From NCBI RefSeq assembly GCF_002008225.1, contig NZ_MRDH01000023.1, positions 186,001 to 250,000 of the forward strand: DNA of 64,000 bases, written 5' to 3'. Positions 38,611 through 47,693 of this stretch are shown one piece after another. This DNA comes from Agrobacterium salinitolerans (lineage in GTDB: Bacteria; Pseudomonadota; Alphaproteobacteria; Rhizobiales; Rhizobiaceae). Both the position numbers and the translations under genes were made by a program. Under the pieces are notes generated by a model. That model was given only the letters and a program-made list of their open reading frames with translations. It was not told the origin of the DNA and did no database searches. The number at the start of each line of letters is the position of its first letter. Position 1 is the stretch's first letter.

Positions 38611-39557
38611 AACGAACTCTTCTTTCCCTCGTCGTCGCAGCGGCAAGCGTACTAGCACCCATGCAATCTGAGGCGGCCGACAAGCTCACCATATTGCTCG
38701 AATGGTTCGTGAACCCGGATCATGCGCCGATGGTGGTCGCCAGGGAACGCGGCCTGTTTGCCGATGCCGGGCTGGAGGTGGAACTGGTTCCGCCCGCAGA
38801 CCCCTCCGCCGTGCCGCGCCTCGTCTCGGCAAAGCAGGCCGATATCGGTGTGCATTACCAGCCGAACCTCTATCTCGATCACGACGCCGGCCTGCCGCTC
38901 GTGCGTTTCGGTACGCTGGTCGAAACCCCGCTCAACACTGTCACCGTTTTGGCCGATGGTCCGATCAAGAGCCTGAAGGACCTGAAAGGCAAGAAGGTCG
39001 GCTTTTCCGTTTCCGGCTTCGAAGACGCCATGCTGAAGCGCATGCTGGAAAAGGACGGGCTGACGAAGGACGATGTCGAACTCGTCAACGTCAACTTCTC
39101 GCTCTCGCCGTCGCTGATCGCCGGCAAGGTGGATGCCACGCTGGGTGGCTTCCGCAATTTCGAGCTGACGCAGATGAAGCTAGAGGGACATGAAGGCCGC
39201 TCCTTCTTCCCGGAGGAACATGGCGTGCCGGCCTATGACGAGCTGATCTTCGTCACCCATCGCGATCTCGTAAAAGACGGCCGCCTGCCGCGTTTCCTCT
39301 CCGCGGTGGAACAGGCAGCGATCTTCATCACCAACCACCCGCAGGAAGCCTGGCAGCTTTTCATCAAGGCCTATCCGAACCTTGATGACGCGCTGAACAA
39401 ACAGGCCTTCTTCGATACGCTGCCGCGCTTCGCCAAGCGCCCCGCCGCACTCGACCGCGCGCGTTACGCCCGTTTCGGGGCTTTCATGCAGGAGATGCAA
39501 CTGATCAAGCAGGCGCCGGCGGCGGACGACATTGCCGTGGAACTGCAACAGCCATGA
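38607..39557 (+). CDS. thiY: Thiamine-precursor binding protein, NMT1/ThiY-like
   Basis: A 316-residue periplasmic binding protein of the NMT1/THI5-like family. A signal peptide (KRTLLSLVVAAASVLAPMQSEA) is followed by the hallmark LEWFVNPDHAPMVVARERGLF, then SAKQADIGVHYQPNLYL and GKKVGFSVSGFEDAMLKRML. Relatives bind the HMP pyrimidine moiety of thiamine or its N-formyl form. The ATG at 38607 overlaps the permease stop. The stop overlaps the thiM start by four bases, so it is firmly within the TPP-controlled operon. Confidence 0.9.
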   Translation: MKRTLLSLVVAAASVLAPMQSEAADKLTILLEWFVNPDHAPMVVARERGLFADAGLEVELVPPADPSAVPRLVSAKQADIGVHYQPNLYLDHDAGLPLVRFGTLVETPLNTVTVLADGPIKSLKDLKGKKVGFSVSGFEDAMLKRMLEKDGLTKDDVELVNVNFSLSPSLIAGKVDATLGGFRNFELTQMKLEGHEGRSFFPEEHGVPAYDELIFVTHRDLVKDGRLPRFLSAVEQAAIFITNHPQEAWQLFIKAYPNLDDALNKQAFFDTLPRFAKRPAALDRARYARFGAFMQEMQLIKQAPAADDIAVELQQP

Positions 39558-40288
39558 CCAGGACTTATCCGACAGCAACAAAGGCCGCCGACATACTGGA
39601 GCGCGTGCGCAACACGCGCCCGCGTGTGCATTGCCTGATGAACACCGTGGTGCAGAAATTCACCGCAGACGGCATCACCGTCGTCGGTGGCATTCCTTCC
39701 ATGACCACCTCGCTCGAGGAAATCGAGAGTTTCGTGGCCAAGGCAGATGCGCTGACTGTCAATCTCGGCACGCTGGATGCCGAACGGCGCAAGGTCATCC
39801 GGCTGGCGATCGAGATCGCCAACGCATCCGGCAAGCCGTGGATCGTCGACCCCGTGCATTGCGACTACTCACCGTCGCGGCTGGAGTTCGCGCGCGAACT
39901 CATCGCACTTTCCCCGACTATCGTGCGCGGTAATCACGCCGAAATGAGCCTGATCGGCGATGTGCCTGATGTGGTGAGGATCGAGACCGGGCCTGTGGAT
40001 CACCTCAGCGACACAACCCGCAGCGTCAGGATCGTCAACGGCCATCCGTGGATGGCGAAGGTGACGGGAACGGGCTGCCTTTCGGGCGGCGTCATCGCCG
40101 CCTTCATGGCGGTGGAAAAGGACGCGTTGACAGCGGCCGCCGCCGCCCTTGCGGTCACCGGCGTCTCCGCCGAACTTGCGGCCAAGCACGCCGGAGGCCC
40201 CGGCACCTTCGAACCGGCGTTTCTGGATGCGCTTTCCGAGATTTCCGCCGGGGACGTCACAAATCACGCGAGGATAGAGCATGAATAA
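39554..40288 (+). CDS. thiM: Hydroxyethylthiazole kinase
   Basis: A 244-residue ribokinase-fold enzyme that phosphorylates 4-methyl-5-(2-hydroxyethyl)thiazole for thiamine salvage. Family segments include VHCLMNTVVQKFTADGI, ADALTVNLGTLDAER, WIVDPVHCDYSPSRL, the RGNHAEMSLI region and the nucleotide and catalytic motif VTGTGCLSGGVIAAFMAV. It is slightly shorter than Bacillus-type ThiM. It overlaps thiE by 8 bases and thiY by 4, so all are coupled in the riboswitch-controlled operon. Confidence 0.94.
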   Translation: MTRTYPTATKAADILERVRNTRPRVHCLMNTVVQKFTADGITVVGGIPSMTTSLEEIESFVAKADALTVNLGTLDAERRKVIRLAIEIANASGKPWIVDPVHCDYSPSRLEFARELIALSPTIVRGNHAEMSLIGDVPDVVRIETGPVDHLSDTTRSVRIVNGHPWMAKVTGTGCLSGGVIAAFMAVEKDALTAAAAALAVTGVSAELAAKHAGGPGTFEPAFLDALSEISAGDVTNHARIEHE

Positions 40289-40943
40289 GGTTGATTACCG
40301 CCTCAACGCGCTGGTCGACGCTAGCCTTAGCGATGTCGCGCCGCTGCCGGAGCTTGCTCTGGCAGCCGCACTCAATGGCGCGACTATTCTGCAATATCGC
40401 GACAAGCACGGCTCGACGCGGGAGATGATCGAAAACGCCCGCGCCATTCATGAGGCCATCGCCGGCACCGGCGTGCCGCTGGTCATCAACGACCGGGTGG
40501 ATGTGGCCCTCGCGTCGGGCGCCGATGGAGTACATCTCGGCGCCGACGACATGGACGCCAAAACCGCAAGGCGCATTCTCGGCGAAAAGGCGATCGTCGG
40601 CCTCACCGTCAAAAATCGCACCGATGCCGAACGGGCAGCCTCAATGTCCGTCGATTATGCTTGCATCGGCGGCGTGTTCGAAACCGTTTCCAAGGTCAAT
40701 CCGGACAAGCCGGTCGGCATAGACGGTTTTACCACGCTGCGCGCCCTTTTGAAGGAGTGGAGGCCGGATATGCCGGTGGGCGCTATCGCCGGAATCGATC
40801 TTGCGCGTGTGCCGTCCGTCATCGAGGCGGGCGCAGATGGTGTCGCGGTCATTTCCGCCATTTTCCGCGCGGGCAATATTGCCAGCGCGACCAAGGACTT
40901 CCGCTCCGAAATTGACGCCACGCTGAAAGCGAGACAGCCATGA
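40281..40943 (+). CDS. thiE: Thiamine-phosphate synthase
   Basis: A 220-residue TIM-barrel enzyme that joins HMP pyrophosphate and thiazole phosphate to give thiamine phosphate. The LQYRDKHGSTREMIENA block, VPLVINDRVDVALASGADGVHLGADD and the late IAGIDLARVPSVIEAGADGVAVISAIF phosphate site are typical. Its start lies inside the end of thiM and its stop overlaps thiD by four bases. Confidence 0.95.
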   Translation: MNKVDYRLNALVDASLSDVAPLPELALAAALNGATILQYRDKHGSTREMIENARAIHEAIAGTGVPLVINDRVDVALASGADGVHLGADDMDAKTARRILGEKAIVGLTVKNRTDAERAASMSVDYACIGGVFETVSKVNPDKPVGIDGFTTLRALLKEWRPDMPVGAIAGIDLARVPSVIEAGADGVAVISAIFRAGNIASATKDFRSEIDATLKARQP

Positions 40944-41737
40944 CAGCCATTGCATTGACCATTGCCGGTTCCGACAGCGGCGGCGGCGCAGGTATTCAGG
41001 CGGATATCAAGACCTTCTCCGCACTCGGCGCCTATGCCGCCAGCGTCATCACTGCCATCACCGCCCAGAACACCAAAGGCGTGACGACGGTCGAGGATGT
41101 TTCGGTCGCCACCATTATTGCGCAGATGGATGCGGTATTATCCGATCTCGCCGTCAATGCGGTGAAGATCGGCATGGTATCGCGGATCGAAACCATCGCC
41201 GCCATCGCGGAACGGCTCCGGCGGCAATCGCAGCCGGTGGTGCTGGACCCGGTCATGGTAGCGACCTCCGGTGACAGGCTGCTGCATGAAGACGCCATCG
41301 AGACATTGCGGCGCGACTTGCTGCCGCTCGCGACCATCGTTACGCCGAACCTGCCGGAAGCGGCGCTGCTGACCGGGACCTCCATGGCGAAGACGGATAC
41401 CGAGATCGCCCAGCAGGCTGAATTGATCCTGAAGGCGGGCACAAAAGCCGTGCTCATCAAGGGCGGCCATGGTGATGGGCCTGAGAGCACGGATTATCTG
41501 TTTGCAGATGGCGCCATGCAGGCGCTTTCCGCGCCGAGGGTCGAGACGAAAAACGACCACGGCACCGGCTGCACACTGGCGGCGGCGATTACGGCTCATC
41601 TTGCAAAGGGATATGAGTTAAGGGAGGCGGTTGAGCTTTCGAAGGATTATCTGAATGGGGCGCTCGATGCCGGGCGGGGCCTTGCTGTTGGGCACGGGCG
41701 GGGGCCAGTGCATCATTTTTATCGGTGGTGGGGGTAG
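40940..41737 (+). CDS. thiD: Hydroxymethylpyrimidine (phosphate) kinase
   Basis: A 265-residue bifunctional HMP/HMP-phosphate kinase. The opening ALTIAGSDSGGGAGIQADIKTFSALGAYAASVITAITAQNT is diagnostic, as are LDPVMVATSGDRLL, TPNLPEAALLTG and the catalytic HGTGCTLAAAI. It supplies HMP pyrophosphate to ThiE. It is the last gene of the operon. The C-terminus (GHGRGPVHHFYRWWG) is typical. No clear T-run terminator is seen before the convergent Lrp gene. Confidence 0.95.
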   Translation: MTAIALTIAGSDSGGGAGIQADIKTFSALGAYAASVITAITAQNTKGVTTVEDVSVATIIAQMDAVLSDLAVNAVKIGMVSRIETIAAIAERLRRQSQPVVLDPVMVATSGDRLLHEDAIETLRRDLLPLATIVTPNLPEAALLTGTSMAKTDTEIAQQAELILKAGTKAVLIKGGHGDGPESTDYLFADGAMQALSAPRVETKNDHGTGCTLAAAITAHLAKGYELREAVELSKDYLNGALDAGRGLAVGHGRGPVHHFYRWWG

Positions 41738-41769
41738 TGACGCGAGGACAGAGGGGGTGGCCGCATACA

Positions 41770-42228
41770 CTACCGCGCCTTCGGCGTCGCCAGCACATTC
41801 CGGATCGCAAAGCTCGAATGAATGCGCGAAACCCCTGGCAGTTTCGATAGGATTTCCTTGTGAATCCGCTCGAAATCCCCCGCACTTTCCGCCTCGCAGC
41901 GCAGGAAATAATCCGATCCTCCTGTCATCAGATAACATTCGCGGATTTCCGGATATCGCCGCACCGCATTTTCGAAACGGTTGAGAAAATCCTCCGTCTG
42001 GCGGTCGAGCGTAATCTGCACGATGACCGAAATCACCTCGCCGCCAGCAAGGCCGCTGGTCAGCGCCGTATAACCGCGGATGATCCCTTCCCGCTCGAGA
42101 ATATCGACGCGGCGAAGGCAGGCGGACGCAGATAGCCCGACTTCTGCTGCCAGTTTCGCATTGCTGATGCGGGCATTGAGCCGAAGCAGACGGATGATAT
42201 GGCGGTCAGTCGCATCGAGTGACGACAT
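41770..42228 (-). CDS. Lrp/AsnC-family transcriptional regulator, probable DadR-type
   Basis: A 152-residue regulator with an N-terminal AsnC helix-turn-helix (LDATDRHIIRLLRLNARISNAKLAAEVGLSASACLRRVDILEREGII) and a C-terminal RAM ligand domain (FLNRFENAVRRYPEIRECYLMTGGSDYFLR). I use the ATG at 42228; the long upstream frame has no family similarity. It diverges from alanine racemase and D-amino acid dehydrogenase genes over a 127-bp gap, the classical arrangement for an activator of alanine catabolism. Confidence 0.9.
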   Translation of the reverse strand: MSSLDATDRHIIRLLRLNARISNAKLAAEVGLSASACLRRVDILEREGIIRGYTALTSGLAGGEVISVIVQITLDRQTEDFLNRFENAVRRYPEIRECYLMTGGSDYFLRCEAESAGDFERIHKEILSKLPGVSRIHSSFAIRNVLATPKAR

Positions 42229-42355
42229 AGGAAATTCCAATAATGAGAGTAAAATTGCTCTATTATGTAATTTGTCGCATATTATTCGAACAATCGCCAA
42301 GAAATTCGACAATCGTTGCAATACCCTCATGGGATAAAAATGAGGGTGAACGACC

Positions 42356-43522
42356 ATGGACATGCAGATCAGCCGCCAGCAGGCAGCCGGTGGTGCAAGC
42401 GGCCAGCTGACCATCGATCTCGGCGCATTGCGGGACAACTACCTTAGCCTTGCCGCCCTGGCCCCCGCATCGCAAACGGCGGCGGTCGTGAAGGCCGATG
42501 CCTATGGCCTCGGCGCGGATATCGTCTCGCAGACCCTGTTCGAGGCGGGTTGCCGGAATTTTTTCGTCGCCCACATCGACGAGGCGCCGGCACTCAGGAT
42601 CCGACTTTCGGCAGAAGCGCAGATTTTTGTCCTCAATGGTCTACAGCCCGGCAACGAGACCTCCTGCGCCGCCATGGCCATCACACCGGTTCTGAACTCG
42701 CTGGAACAGATCGCCCAATGGTCAGGCCATGCCAGAAAGCTCGGCAAGACACTCACCGCCGCCGTCCAGATCGATACCGGCATGTGCCGCCTTGGGCTCT
42801 CGCCCGGGGAGCTTGAAATCCTCTCCGCCGAGCCGCAGCTGCTCGATGGAATTGAGATCGCTTTCGTCATGAGCCATCTCGCCTGCGCCGACGAGCCCGA
42901 TCATGCCTCGAATGCAGCACAGCTTGCCGTGATGCGCAAGGCCGCCACAGCTTTTCCCGAGACGCCGGTCTGTTTTTCCAATTCGGGCGGTATTTTTCTC
43001 GGCAACGACTATCATAATGCTTTGCTGCGTCCCGGCATCGCGCTTTATGGCGGCGCGCCTTCCGCTGCCGGCCCCAACCCGATGAAGCCGGTCGTCCGTC
43101 TCGATCTCGCCGTCATCCAGACCCGCACCGTTCCCGCCGGCTCACTCGTCGGTTACGGCGGCTCTTTCACGGCGAGCGGTCCGACACGGCTGGCGACAAT
43201 CGCTGCCGGTTATGCCGATGGCTTGCCGCGCTCGCTCAGCAATCGCGGCGCGGCGTGGTATAATGGCGTGCGTCTGCCGATTGTCGGGCGCGTTTCGATG
43301 GATAGCATCATTCTCGACATATCCGCCCTGCCCGAAGGGGCATTGACCCAGGGCAGCCTTGTGCAGATGATCGGGCCGGACCAGACACTGGAAGACATTG
43401 CCGAGGATGCGGGCACGATTGCCTATGAAATCCTGACCGGCCTCGGCCGCCGTTACCGCCGCAGCTATATTCAGCCGGGCATAACCCCGACAACCGCTTC
43501 AATATCAGCCAATCACAAGTGA
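42356..43522 (+). CDS. dadX: Alanine racemase (catabolic type)
   Basis: A 388-residue PLP-dependent racemase that interconverts L- and D-alanine. The cofactor lysine is K46 in [12 protein letters not shown]. Further signs are [11 protein letters not shown], the substrate tyrosine region [22 protein letters not shown] and GRVSMDSI. It lies 7 bp before a D-amino acid dehydrogenase gene and next to a divergent Lrp-type gene, so its main job is probably catabolic. I call it dadX for context, but it could be the cell's only alr. Confidence 0.92.
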   Translation: MDMQISRQQAAGGASGQLTIDLGALRDNYLSLAALAPASQTAAVVKADAYGLGADIVSQTLFEAGCRNFFVAHIDEAPALRIRLSAEAQIFVLNGLQPGNETSCAAMAITPVLNSLEQIAQWSGHARKLGKTLTAAVQIDTGMCRLGLSPGELEILSAEPQLLDGIEIAFVMSHLACADEPDHASNAAQLAVMRKAATAFPETPVCFSNSGGIFLGNDYHNALLRPGIALYGGAPSAAGPNPMKPVVRLDLAVIQTRTVPAGSLVGYGGSFTASGPTRLATIAAGYADGLPRSLSNRGAAWYNGVRLPIVGRVSMDSIILDISALPEGALTQGSLVQMIGPDQTLEDIAEDAGTIAYEILTGLGRRYRRSYIQPGITPTTASISANHK

Positions 43523-43529
43523 GACGATC

Positions 43530-44786
43530 ATGAACGTCACTATCCTCGGAGCCGGCGTCGTCGGCGTGACATCTGCCTGGTATCTGGCCAAAGCCGGACA
43601 CAAGGTGACGGTGATTGACCGCCAGCCGGCCGCAGCGCTCGAAACCAGCTTTGCCAATGCCGGCGAGGTTTCCCCCGGTTATTCATCGCCCTGGGCTGCC
43701 CCCGGCATTCCGATGAAGGCGATGAAATGGCTGTTCATGAAACATGCACCGCTGATCATTCGCCCAACCGCCGACCCGGCCGCCTGGCGCTGGATGAGCC
43801 AGATGTTGCGCAACTGCACCTCGGCGCGTTACGCCATCAACAAAAGCCGCATGGTGCGCGTTGCCGAATATAGCCGTGATTGCCTGATGGCGCTTCGCGA
43901 AGAGACCGGCATCGAATACGATCAGCGCATGCAGGGCACGCTGGAGGTGTTCCGCACCCAGAAACAGTTCGACGCCATCGGCAAGGATGTGGACGTGCTG
44001 ACGGCGGGCGGTGTGCCTTTCGAGATTCTCGACCGCGACGGCTGCGCCGCCATCGAACCCGGCCTTTCTCCTTCGAAGGAAAAGATCGTTGGCGGCCTGC
44101 GTTTGCCGGGCGACGAGACCGGCGATTGCTTCATGTTCACGACTGAACTTGCCCGCATGGCAGACGAAGCCGGCGTTACCTTCCTTTACGATACCGGCAT
44201 CATGCGCCCCATCGTTGAAGCAGGACGCATCAAGGCCGTGGAAACCACCCGGGGGCTGGCGGAGGCCGATATTTTCGTCGCCGCACTCGGCAGCTATTCG
44301 CCGCAATTCCTGCGCCAGCTTGGCCTTACTCTGCCGGTTTACCCGGTCAAGGGTTACTCCATCACGGTTCCGATCGTGAAAGAGGAGCGCGCGCCCGTTT
44401 CCACGGTCATGGACGAGGCGTTCAAGGTGGCGATCACCCGTCTCGGCTCACGCATCCGGGCCGGCGGCATGGCTGAGATTGCCGGTTTCAGCAAGGATTT
44501 GCCGGCCGCACGCCAGGAAACGCTCGCCCATTCGGTGGAAGACCTGTTCGGCGGCGCGGGCGATCAGAACCAGGCGAAATTCTGGTGCGGCCTGCGCCCG
44601 ATGACGCCCGATGGCACGCCTGTCATCGGCGCCACCCGCTACAGCAATCTCTATCTCAACACCGGCCACGGCACGCTCGGCTGGACCATGTCCTGCGGCT
44701 CGGCCCGGGTGCTTGCCGACCTGATCAGCGGAAACAAGCCGGAGATCGATACACACGACCTGGCCATCAGCCGCTACGCCGCCTGA
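43530..44786 (+). CDS. dadA: D-amino acid dehydrogenase small subunit
   Basis: A 418-residue FAD enzyme that oxidatively deaminates D-alanine and other D-amino acids, passing electrons to the respiratory chain. The FAD dinucleotide motif is [18 protein letters not shown] near the N-terminus. Other family segments are [32 protein letters not shown] and the C-terminal FAD-binding [14 protein letters not shown]. With DadX it converts L-alanine via D-alanine to pyruvate. Confidence 0.94.
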   Translation: MNVTILGAGVVGVTSAWYLAKAGHKVTVIDRQPAAALETSFANAGEVSPGYSSPWAAPGIPMKAMKWLFMKHAPLIIRPTADPAAWRWMSQMLRNCTSARYAINKSRMVRVAEYSRDCLMALREETGIEYDQRMQGTLEVFRTQKQFDAIGKDVDVLTAGGVPFEILDRDGCAAIEPGLSPSKEKIVGGLRLPGDETGDCFMFTTELARMADEAGVTFLYDTGIMRPIVEAGRIKAVETTRGLAEADIFVAALGSYSPQFLRQLGLTLPVYPVKGYSITVPIVKEERAPVSTVMDEAFKVAITRLGSRIRAGGMAEIAGFSKDLPAARQETLAHSVEDLFGGAGDQNQAKFWCGLRPMTPDGTPVIGATRYSNLYLNTGHGTLGWTMSCGSARVLADLISGNKPEIDTHDLAISRYAA

Positions 44787-44835
44787 GGCGGGACAGAAAA
44801 GCCCCTTCCCGCCGGCAAGGCGGGACAGGCGGCGA

Positions 44836-45546
44836 TCAAAGCGCCAGCGCGTCCCTGAGCGCCAGTCCTTCCTTCATGCGAAGGTCGAGATCGGCTTCGA
44901 TGTGGTCGAGGTGCCGCAGCATCAGCGCACGGGCTTTTGCCGCATCCTTCGCCTCCAGCGCATCCAGAAGGTCGGCATGGTCATTGTGGCCGCAGCTCGA
45001 GACACCCGAGCGACCGTAAAGCGCAATGACCAGCGATGAACGGGCCACCAGCTCATCCATGAATTTCTCGAGAATGGCATTGCCGGCAAGCGCGGCGAGC
45101 ATCAGGTGAAAATCGCCCGACGCCTTGATCTCCGCACGTCTGGCGGTGGGGCCGCGCTCAAGCTGGTGGCGGCTTTCCTCGACCAGATGTTCCCTCAGCT
45201 TCTTCGCCGCCGCAGGGGTGATTTTTTCGATCGCCGCATCCACCACACCGGGTTCGATCAGCCGGCGCGAGGCAAAAACCTGTCGCGCCTCATCCGGCGT
45301 CGGGTTGGATACGAAAGCGCCCCGGTTTCGCTCGGCCTTGACCAACCCCTCATAGGCCAGCATCTGAAGGGCCGCCCGCACCACCGTGCGGCTGACCTCG
45401 AACAGGGTTCCCACTTCCGCTTCCGACAGTTTCGTCCCCGGTGCAAGCCGCCGGTCGACAATGGCGTCACGCAGCGTATCGCGAATGGCCTGTGCACGGT
45501 CTTCATGCGAGGAATCGGGATTGACGGTTATGTGGGAAAGGCTCAT
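44836..45546 (-). CDS. GntR-family regulator, FadR/FCD subfamily
   Basis: A 236-residue regulator with an N-terminal winged helix (about 15-80: AIRDTLRDAIVDRRLAPGTKLSEAEVGTLFEVSRTVVRAALQML) and an all-helical FCD effector domain in the rest, which carries likely metal-site histidines (FHLML, CGHNDHADLL and LRHLDH). I start it at 45546; the longer frame has no similarity. It is convergent with dadA and divergent from the BA14K gene. Which genes it controls cannot be told from the sequence. Confidence 0.9.
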   Translation of the reverse strand: MSLSHITVNPDSSHEDRAQAIRDTLRDAIVDRRLAPGTKLSEAEVGTLFEVSRTVVRAALQMLAYEGLVKAERNRGAFVSNPTPDEARQVFASRRLIEPGVVDAAIEKITPAAAKKLREHLVEESRHQLERGPTARRAEIKASGDFHLMLAALAGNAILEKFMDELVARSSLVIALYGRSGVSSCGHNDHADLLDALEAKDAAKARALMLRHLDHIEADLDLRMKEGLALRDALAL

Positions 45547-45725
45547 CGGTGCGTCCTGTTTACTCTTGAGTTCTAGCGCGAAGTACGGTCCGCGCAAACA
45601 GGAATTGCAGGCAGCCGCCGGTCCGCCACAATTCATTCAGCGCCCGTTCAGCAGCCGGACGGTATTTCCTTAACCATCGAATTTGCAACTGGCAGCGCCC
45701 TGCCACTTCGATGGAAGAAAACACC

Positions 45726-46238
45726 ATGTCGTCCTTCGCAGCTAAAACAGTTCTGACGATCGCTGTGGCCGCCGCCACGCTCGTTCCCTTCAGCAGCGCA
45801 TCCGCCGGCGACTGGGATCGCCACGACCGTCGCGACGCCGCCATTCTGGGTGGCGTACTCGGTCTTGCCGCCGGTGTCGCCGTTGGCTCGGCAATGGCGC
45901 GCCCGGCGCCGGTGGATGATGAGCGCGTCTATATCGACCCGCCCCGTCGTTATGAGCCGAGCTACGTGTATGAAGAGCCGGATTATCGCTATTATCAGCC
46001 GGCACCACAGCCGGTTTATCGCCCCGCTCCGGTCTATCGTCCGGCACCGGTTTACCGCGCCCAGCCGGTCTATGACACCAATCCCGGTTATTACCAGCCG
46101 CGCCGGACCTACCGTACCATCGAGCCTTGGACAAATGCCTGGTACGATTATTGCTCGCAGCGCTATCGCAGCTTCAACAGCCGGTCCGGCACCTATGTCG
46201 GTAACGATGGTCAGCGCCATTTCTGCGTAGCGGGTTGA
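45726..46238 (+). CDS. BA14K family exported protein with a Pro-Tyr repeat
   Basis: A 170-residue exported protein. It has a signal peptide (SSFAAKTVLTIAVAAATLVPFSSASA) and then a glycine-rich hydrophobic segment (AAILGGVLGLAAGVAVGSAMA) that may enter the membrane. A low-complexity stretch follows, with near-repeats of PVYRPA at about residues 95-120, and the C-terminus is of the BA14K type (WYDYCSQRYRSFNSRSGTYVG, then HFC). BA14K proteins were named for a Brucella antigen and have no firmly known function. The ATG at 45726 has a GGAAG site. A strong terminator follows. Confidence 0.85.
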   Translation: MSSFAAKTVLTIAVAAATLVPFSSASAGDWDRHDRRDAAILGGVLGLAAGVAVGSAMARPAPVDDERVYIDPPRRYEPSYVYEEPDYRYYQPAPQPVYRPAPVYRPAPVYRAQPVYDTNPGYYQPRRTYRTIEPWTNAWYDYCSQRYRSFNSRSGTYVGNDGQRHFCVAG

Positions 46239-46278
46239 TCGGGAAGACCGCCAACATAAATACTCCCGTTATTGTCAG

Positions 46279-46306
46279 GCCGCGGACAGAAACGTCCGCG
46301 GCTTTT
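46279..46306 (+). terminator. Rho-independent terminator
   Basis: A 9-bp stem, GCCGCGGAC with GTCCGCGGC, encloses an AGAAAC loop and is followed by TTTT. It ends the BA14K gene and lies 22 bp before the dctD stop on the other strand. Confidence 0.85.
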
Positions 46307-46327
46307 CCATGAGCGCCCCGCGCTACC

Positions 46328-47692
46328 TCACGCCGTACCGCTCTTCACATAATCCGCCCGGTTAATGCCGTGGCGCTGCAGCTTGTCGTAAAAGGTCTTG
46401 CGGGCGATGCCGAGCGTTGTGATGGTTTCCGCCACGTCTCCGTTCGACTGCTCCAGCGTTTCACGGATGATATTGGCCTCGATCTCGTCCATGCGCTCCG
46501 GCAGGGTGCCGGAAGCGGGAATGGCCGATTGTGACGCGATAGTAGCGGCCGGTTCTGCCTCCAGCCCCAGCACCACCCTCTCCGCAAAATGCCCGAGTTC
46601 CCGAACATTGCCCGGCCAGTCGTGCTCCTGAAGCCGCCGGGACGTGCCCGCGCTGATTTGTGGCACCGGCATGTTGAAGCGGTTGGCAGCCTTGGTGACG
46701 AAATGGGAAAACAGGAGTGGAATATCCGCCTTGCGTTCGCGCAGTGGCGGAATGGACAGCGTTACCACATTTAGCCGGTAGTAGAGATCCTCGCGAAAAG
46801 TGCCGCGTTCGGCCGGATCGCCGAGATCCACCTTTGCCGCCGCCACCACGCGAATATCGACCGGCCTTTCCTCGTTTGAACCCAACGGCGAAACTTCACG
46901 CATTTCCAGAACACGCAACATCTTCACCTGAACGGCAAGCGGCATGCTTTCGATCTCGTCGAGAAACAGCGTACCGCCGCTCGAATGTTCGATGCGGCCG
47001 ACACGCTTTTTCTGCGCACCGGTAAAAGCACCCGGCTCATGACCAAAAAGCTCGCTTTCAATCACCGTCTCTGGCAGCGCACCGCAATTCAGCGCCACGA
47101 AATTGCCCTTCGCGCGCTTCTTGCTCCAGCGATGCAACGCCGTTGCCACCACTTCCTTGCCGCTGCCCGTTTCCCCCGCCACCAGCACATCCACATCGGT
47201 ATCGGCTATGTGGCGCAGCGTGGTCCGCAGGCGCTCCATGGCGGGTGTCTGGCCGATCAGCGGCAGATCGTCTTCCGCCTGTCCCACCGCCCGGCGAAGC
47301 GCCCGATTTTCCAGCACGAGGCGGCGTTTTTCCAGCGCCCGGCGCGCGCTTTCCACCATGCGTTCGGCGGGAAAGGGTTTGGCGATGAAATCATAGGCGC
47401 CATTGTGAAGTGCATCGACGGCCATCGGCACATCGCCATGGCCGGTGATGAGGATGACCGGCAGGTCGGCATCGATCTTGCGGACATGGTCGAAAAATTC
47501 GAGACCCGTCATGCCGGGCATGCGCACATCGGTGATGATGATGCCGTCGAAATCCTCGCTCAGGGCCGCAAGCGCCTGCTCGGCGCGGGAAAAGGAAGTA
47601 ACCGGCAATCCATCGAGTTCCAGCGTCTGCACCATCGCTTTGCGCAATTGGGAATCGTCGTCCACCAGGAATATGGTTCCATCCACCGTCAT
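46328..47692 (-). CDS. dctD: C4-dicarboxylate response regulator, sigma-54 activator
   Basis: A 454-residue NtrC-family activator: receiver domain (about 1-120) with phosphoacceptor D55 in [17 protein letters not shown]+ domain (about 145-380) with Walker [10 protein letters not shown] and the sigma-54 contact loop GAFTGA, and a C-terminal helix-turn-helix ([26 protein letters not shown]). It activates dctA in response to C4-dicarboxylates, when phosphorylated by DctB. It starts 1 bp after the dctB stop, so the two are coupled. Two palindromes before dctA match its expected binding site. Confidence 0.95.
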   Translation of the reverse strand: MTVDGTIFLVDDDSQLRKAMVQTLELDGLPVTSFSRAEQALAALSEDFDGIIITDVRMPGMTGLEFFDHVRKIDADLPVILITGHGDVPMAVDALHNGAYDFIAKPFPAERMVESARRALEKRRLVLENRALRRAVGQAEDDLPLIGQTPAMERLRTTLRHIADTDVDVLVAGETGSGKEVVATALHRWSKKRAKGNFVALNCGALPETVIESELFGHEPGAFTGAQKKRVGRIEHSSGGTLFLDEIESMPLAVQVKMLRVLEMREVSPLGSNEERPVDIRVVAAAKVDLGDPAERGTFREDLYYRLNVVTLSIPPLRERKADIPLLFSHFVTKAANRFNMPVPQISAGTSRRLQEHDWPGNVRELGHFAERVVLGLEAEPAATIASQSAIPASGTLPERMDEIEANIIRETLEQSNGDVAETITTLGIARKTFYDKLQRHGINRADYVKSGTA

Positions 47693-47693
47693 G

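Noticed and set aside
44787..44835. Possible terminator between dadA and the GntR gene
   Set aside because: The CCCGCC/GGCGGG pairing is short and lacks a T run; not strong enough to list as a feature.
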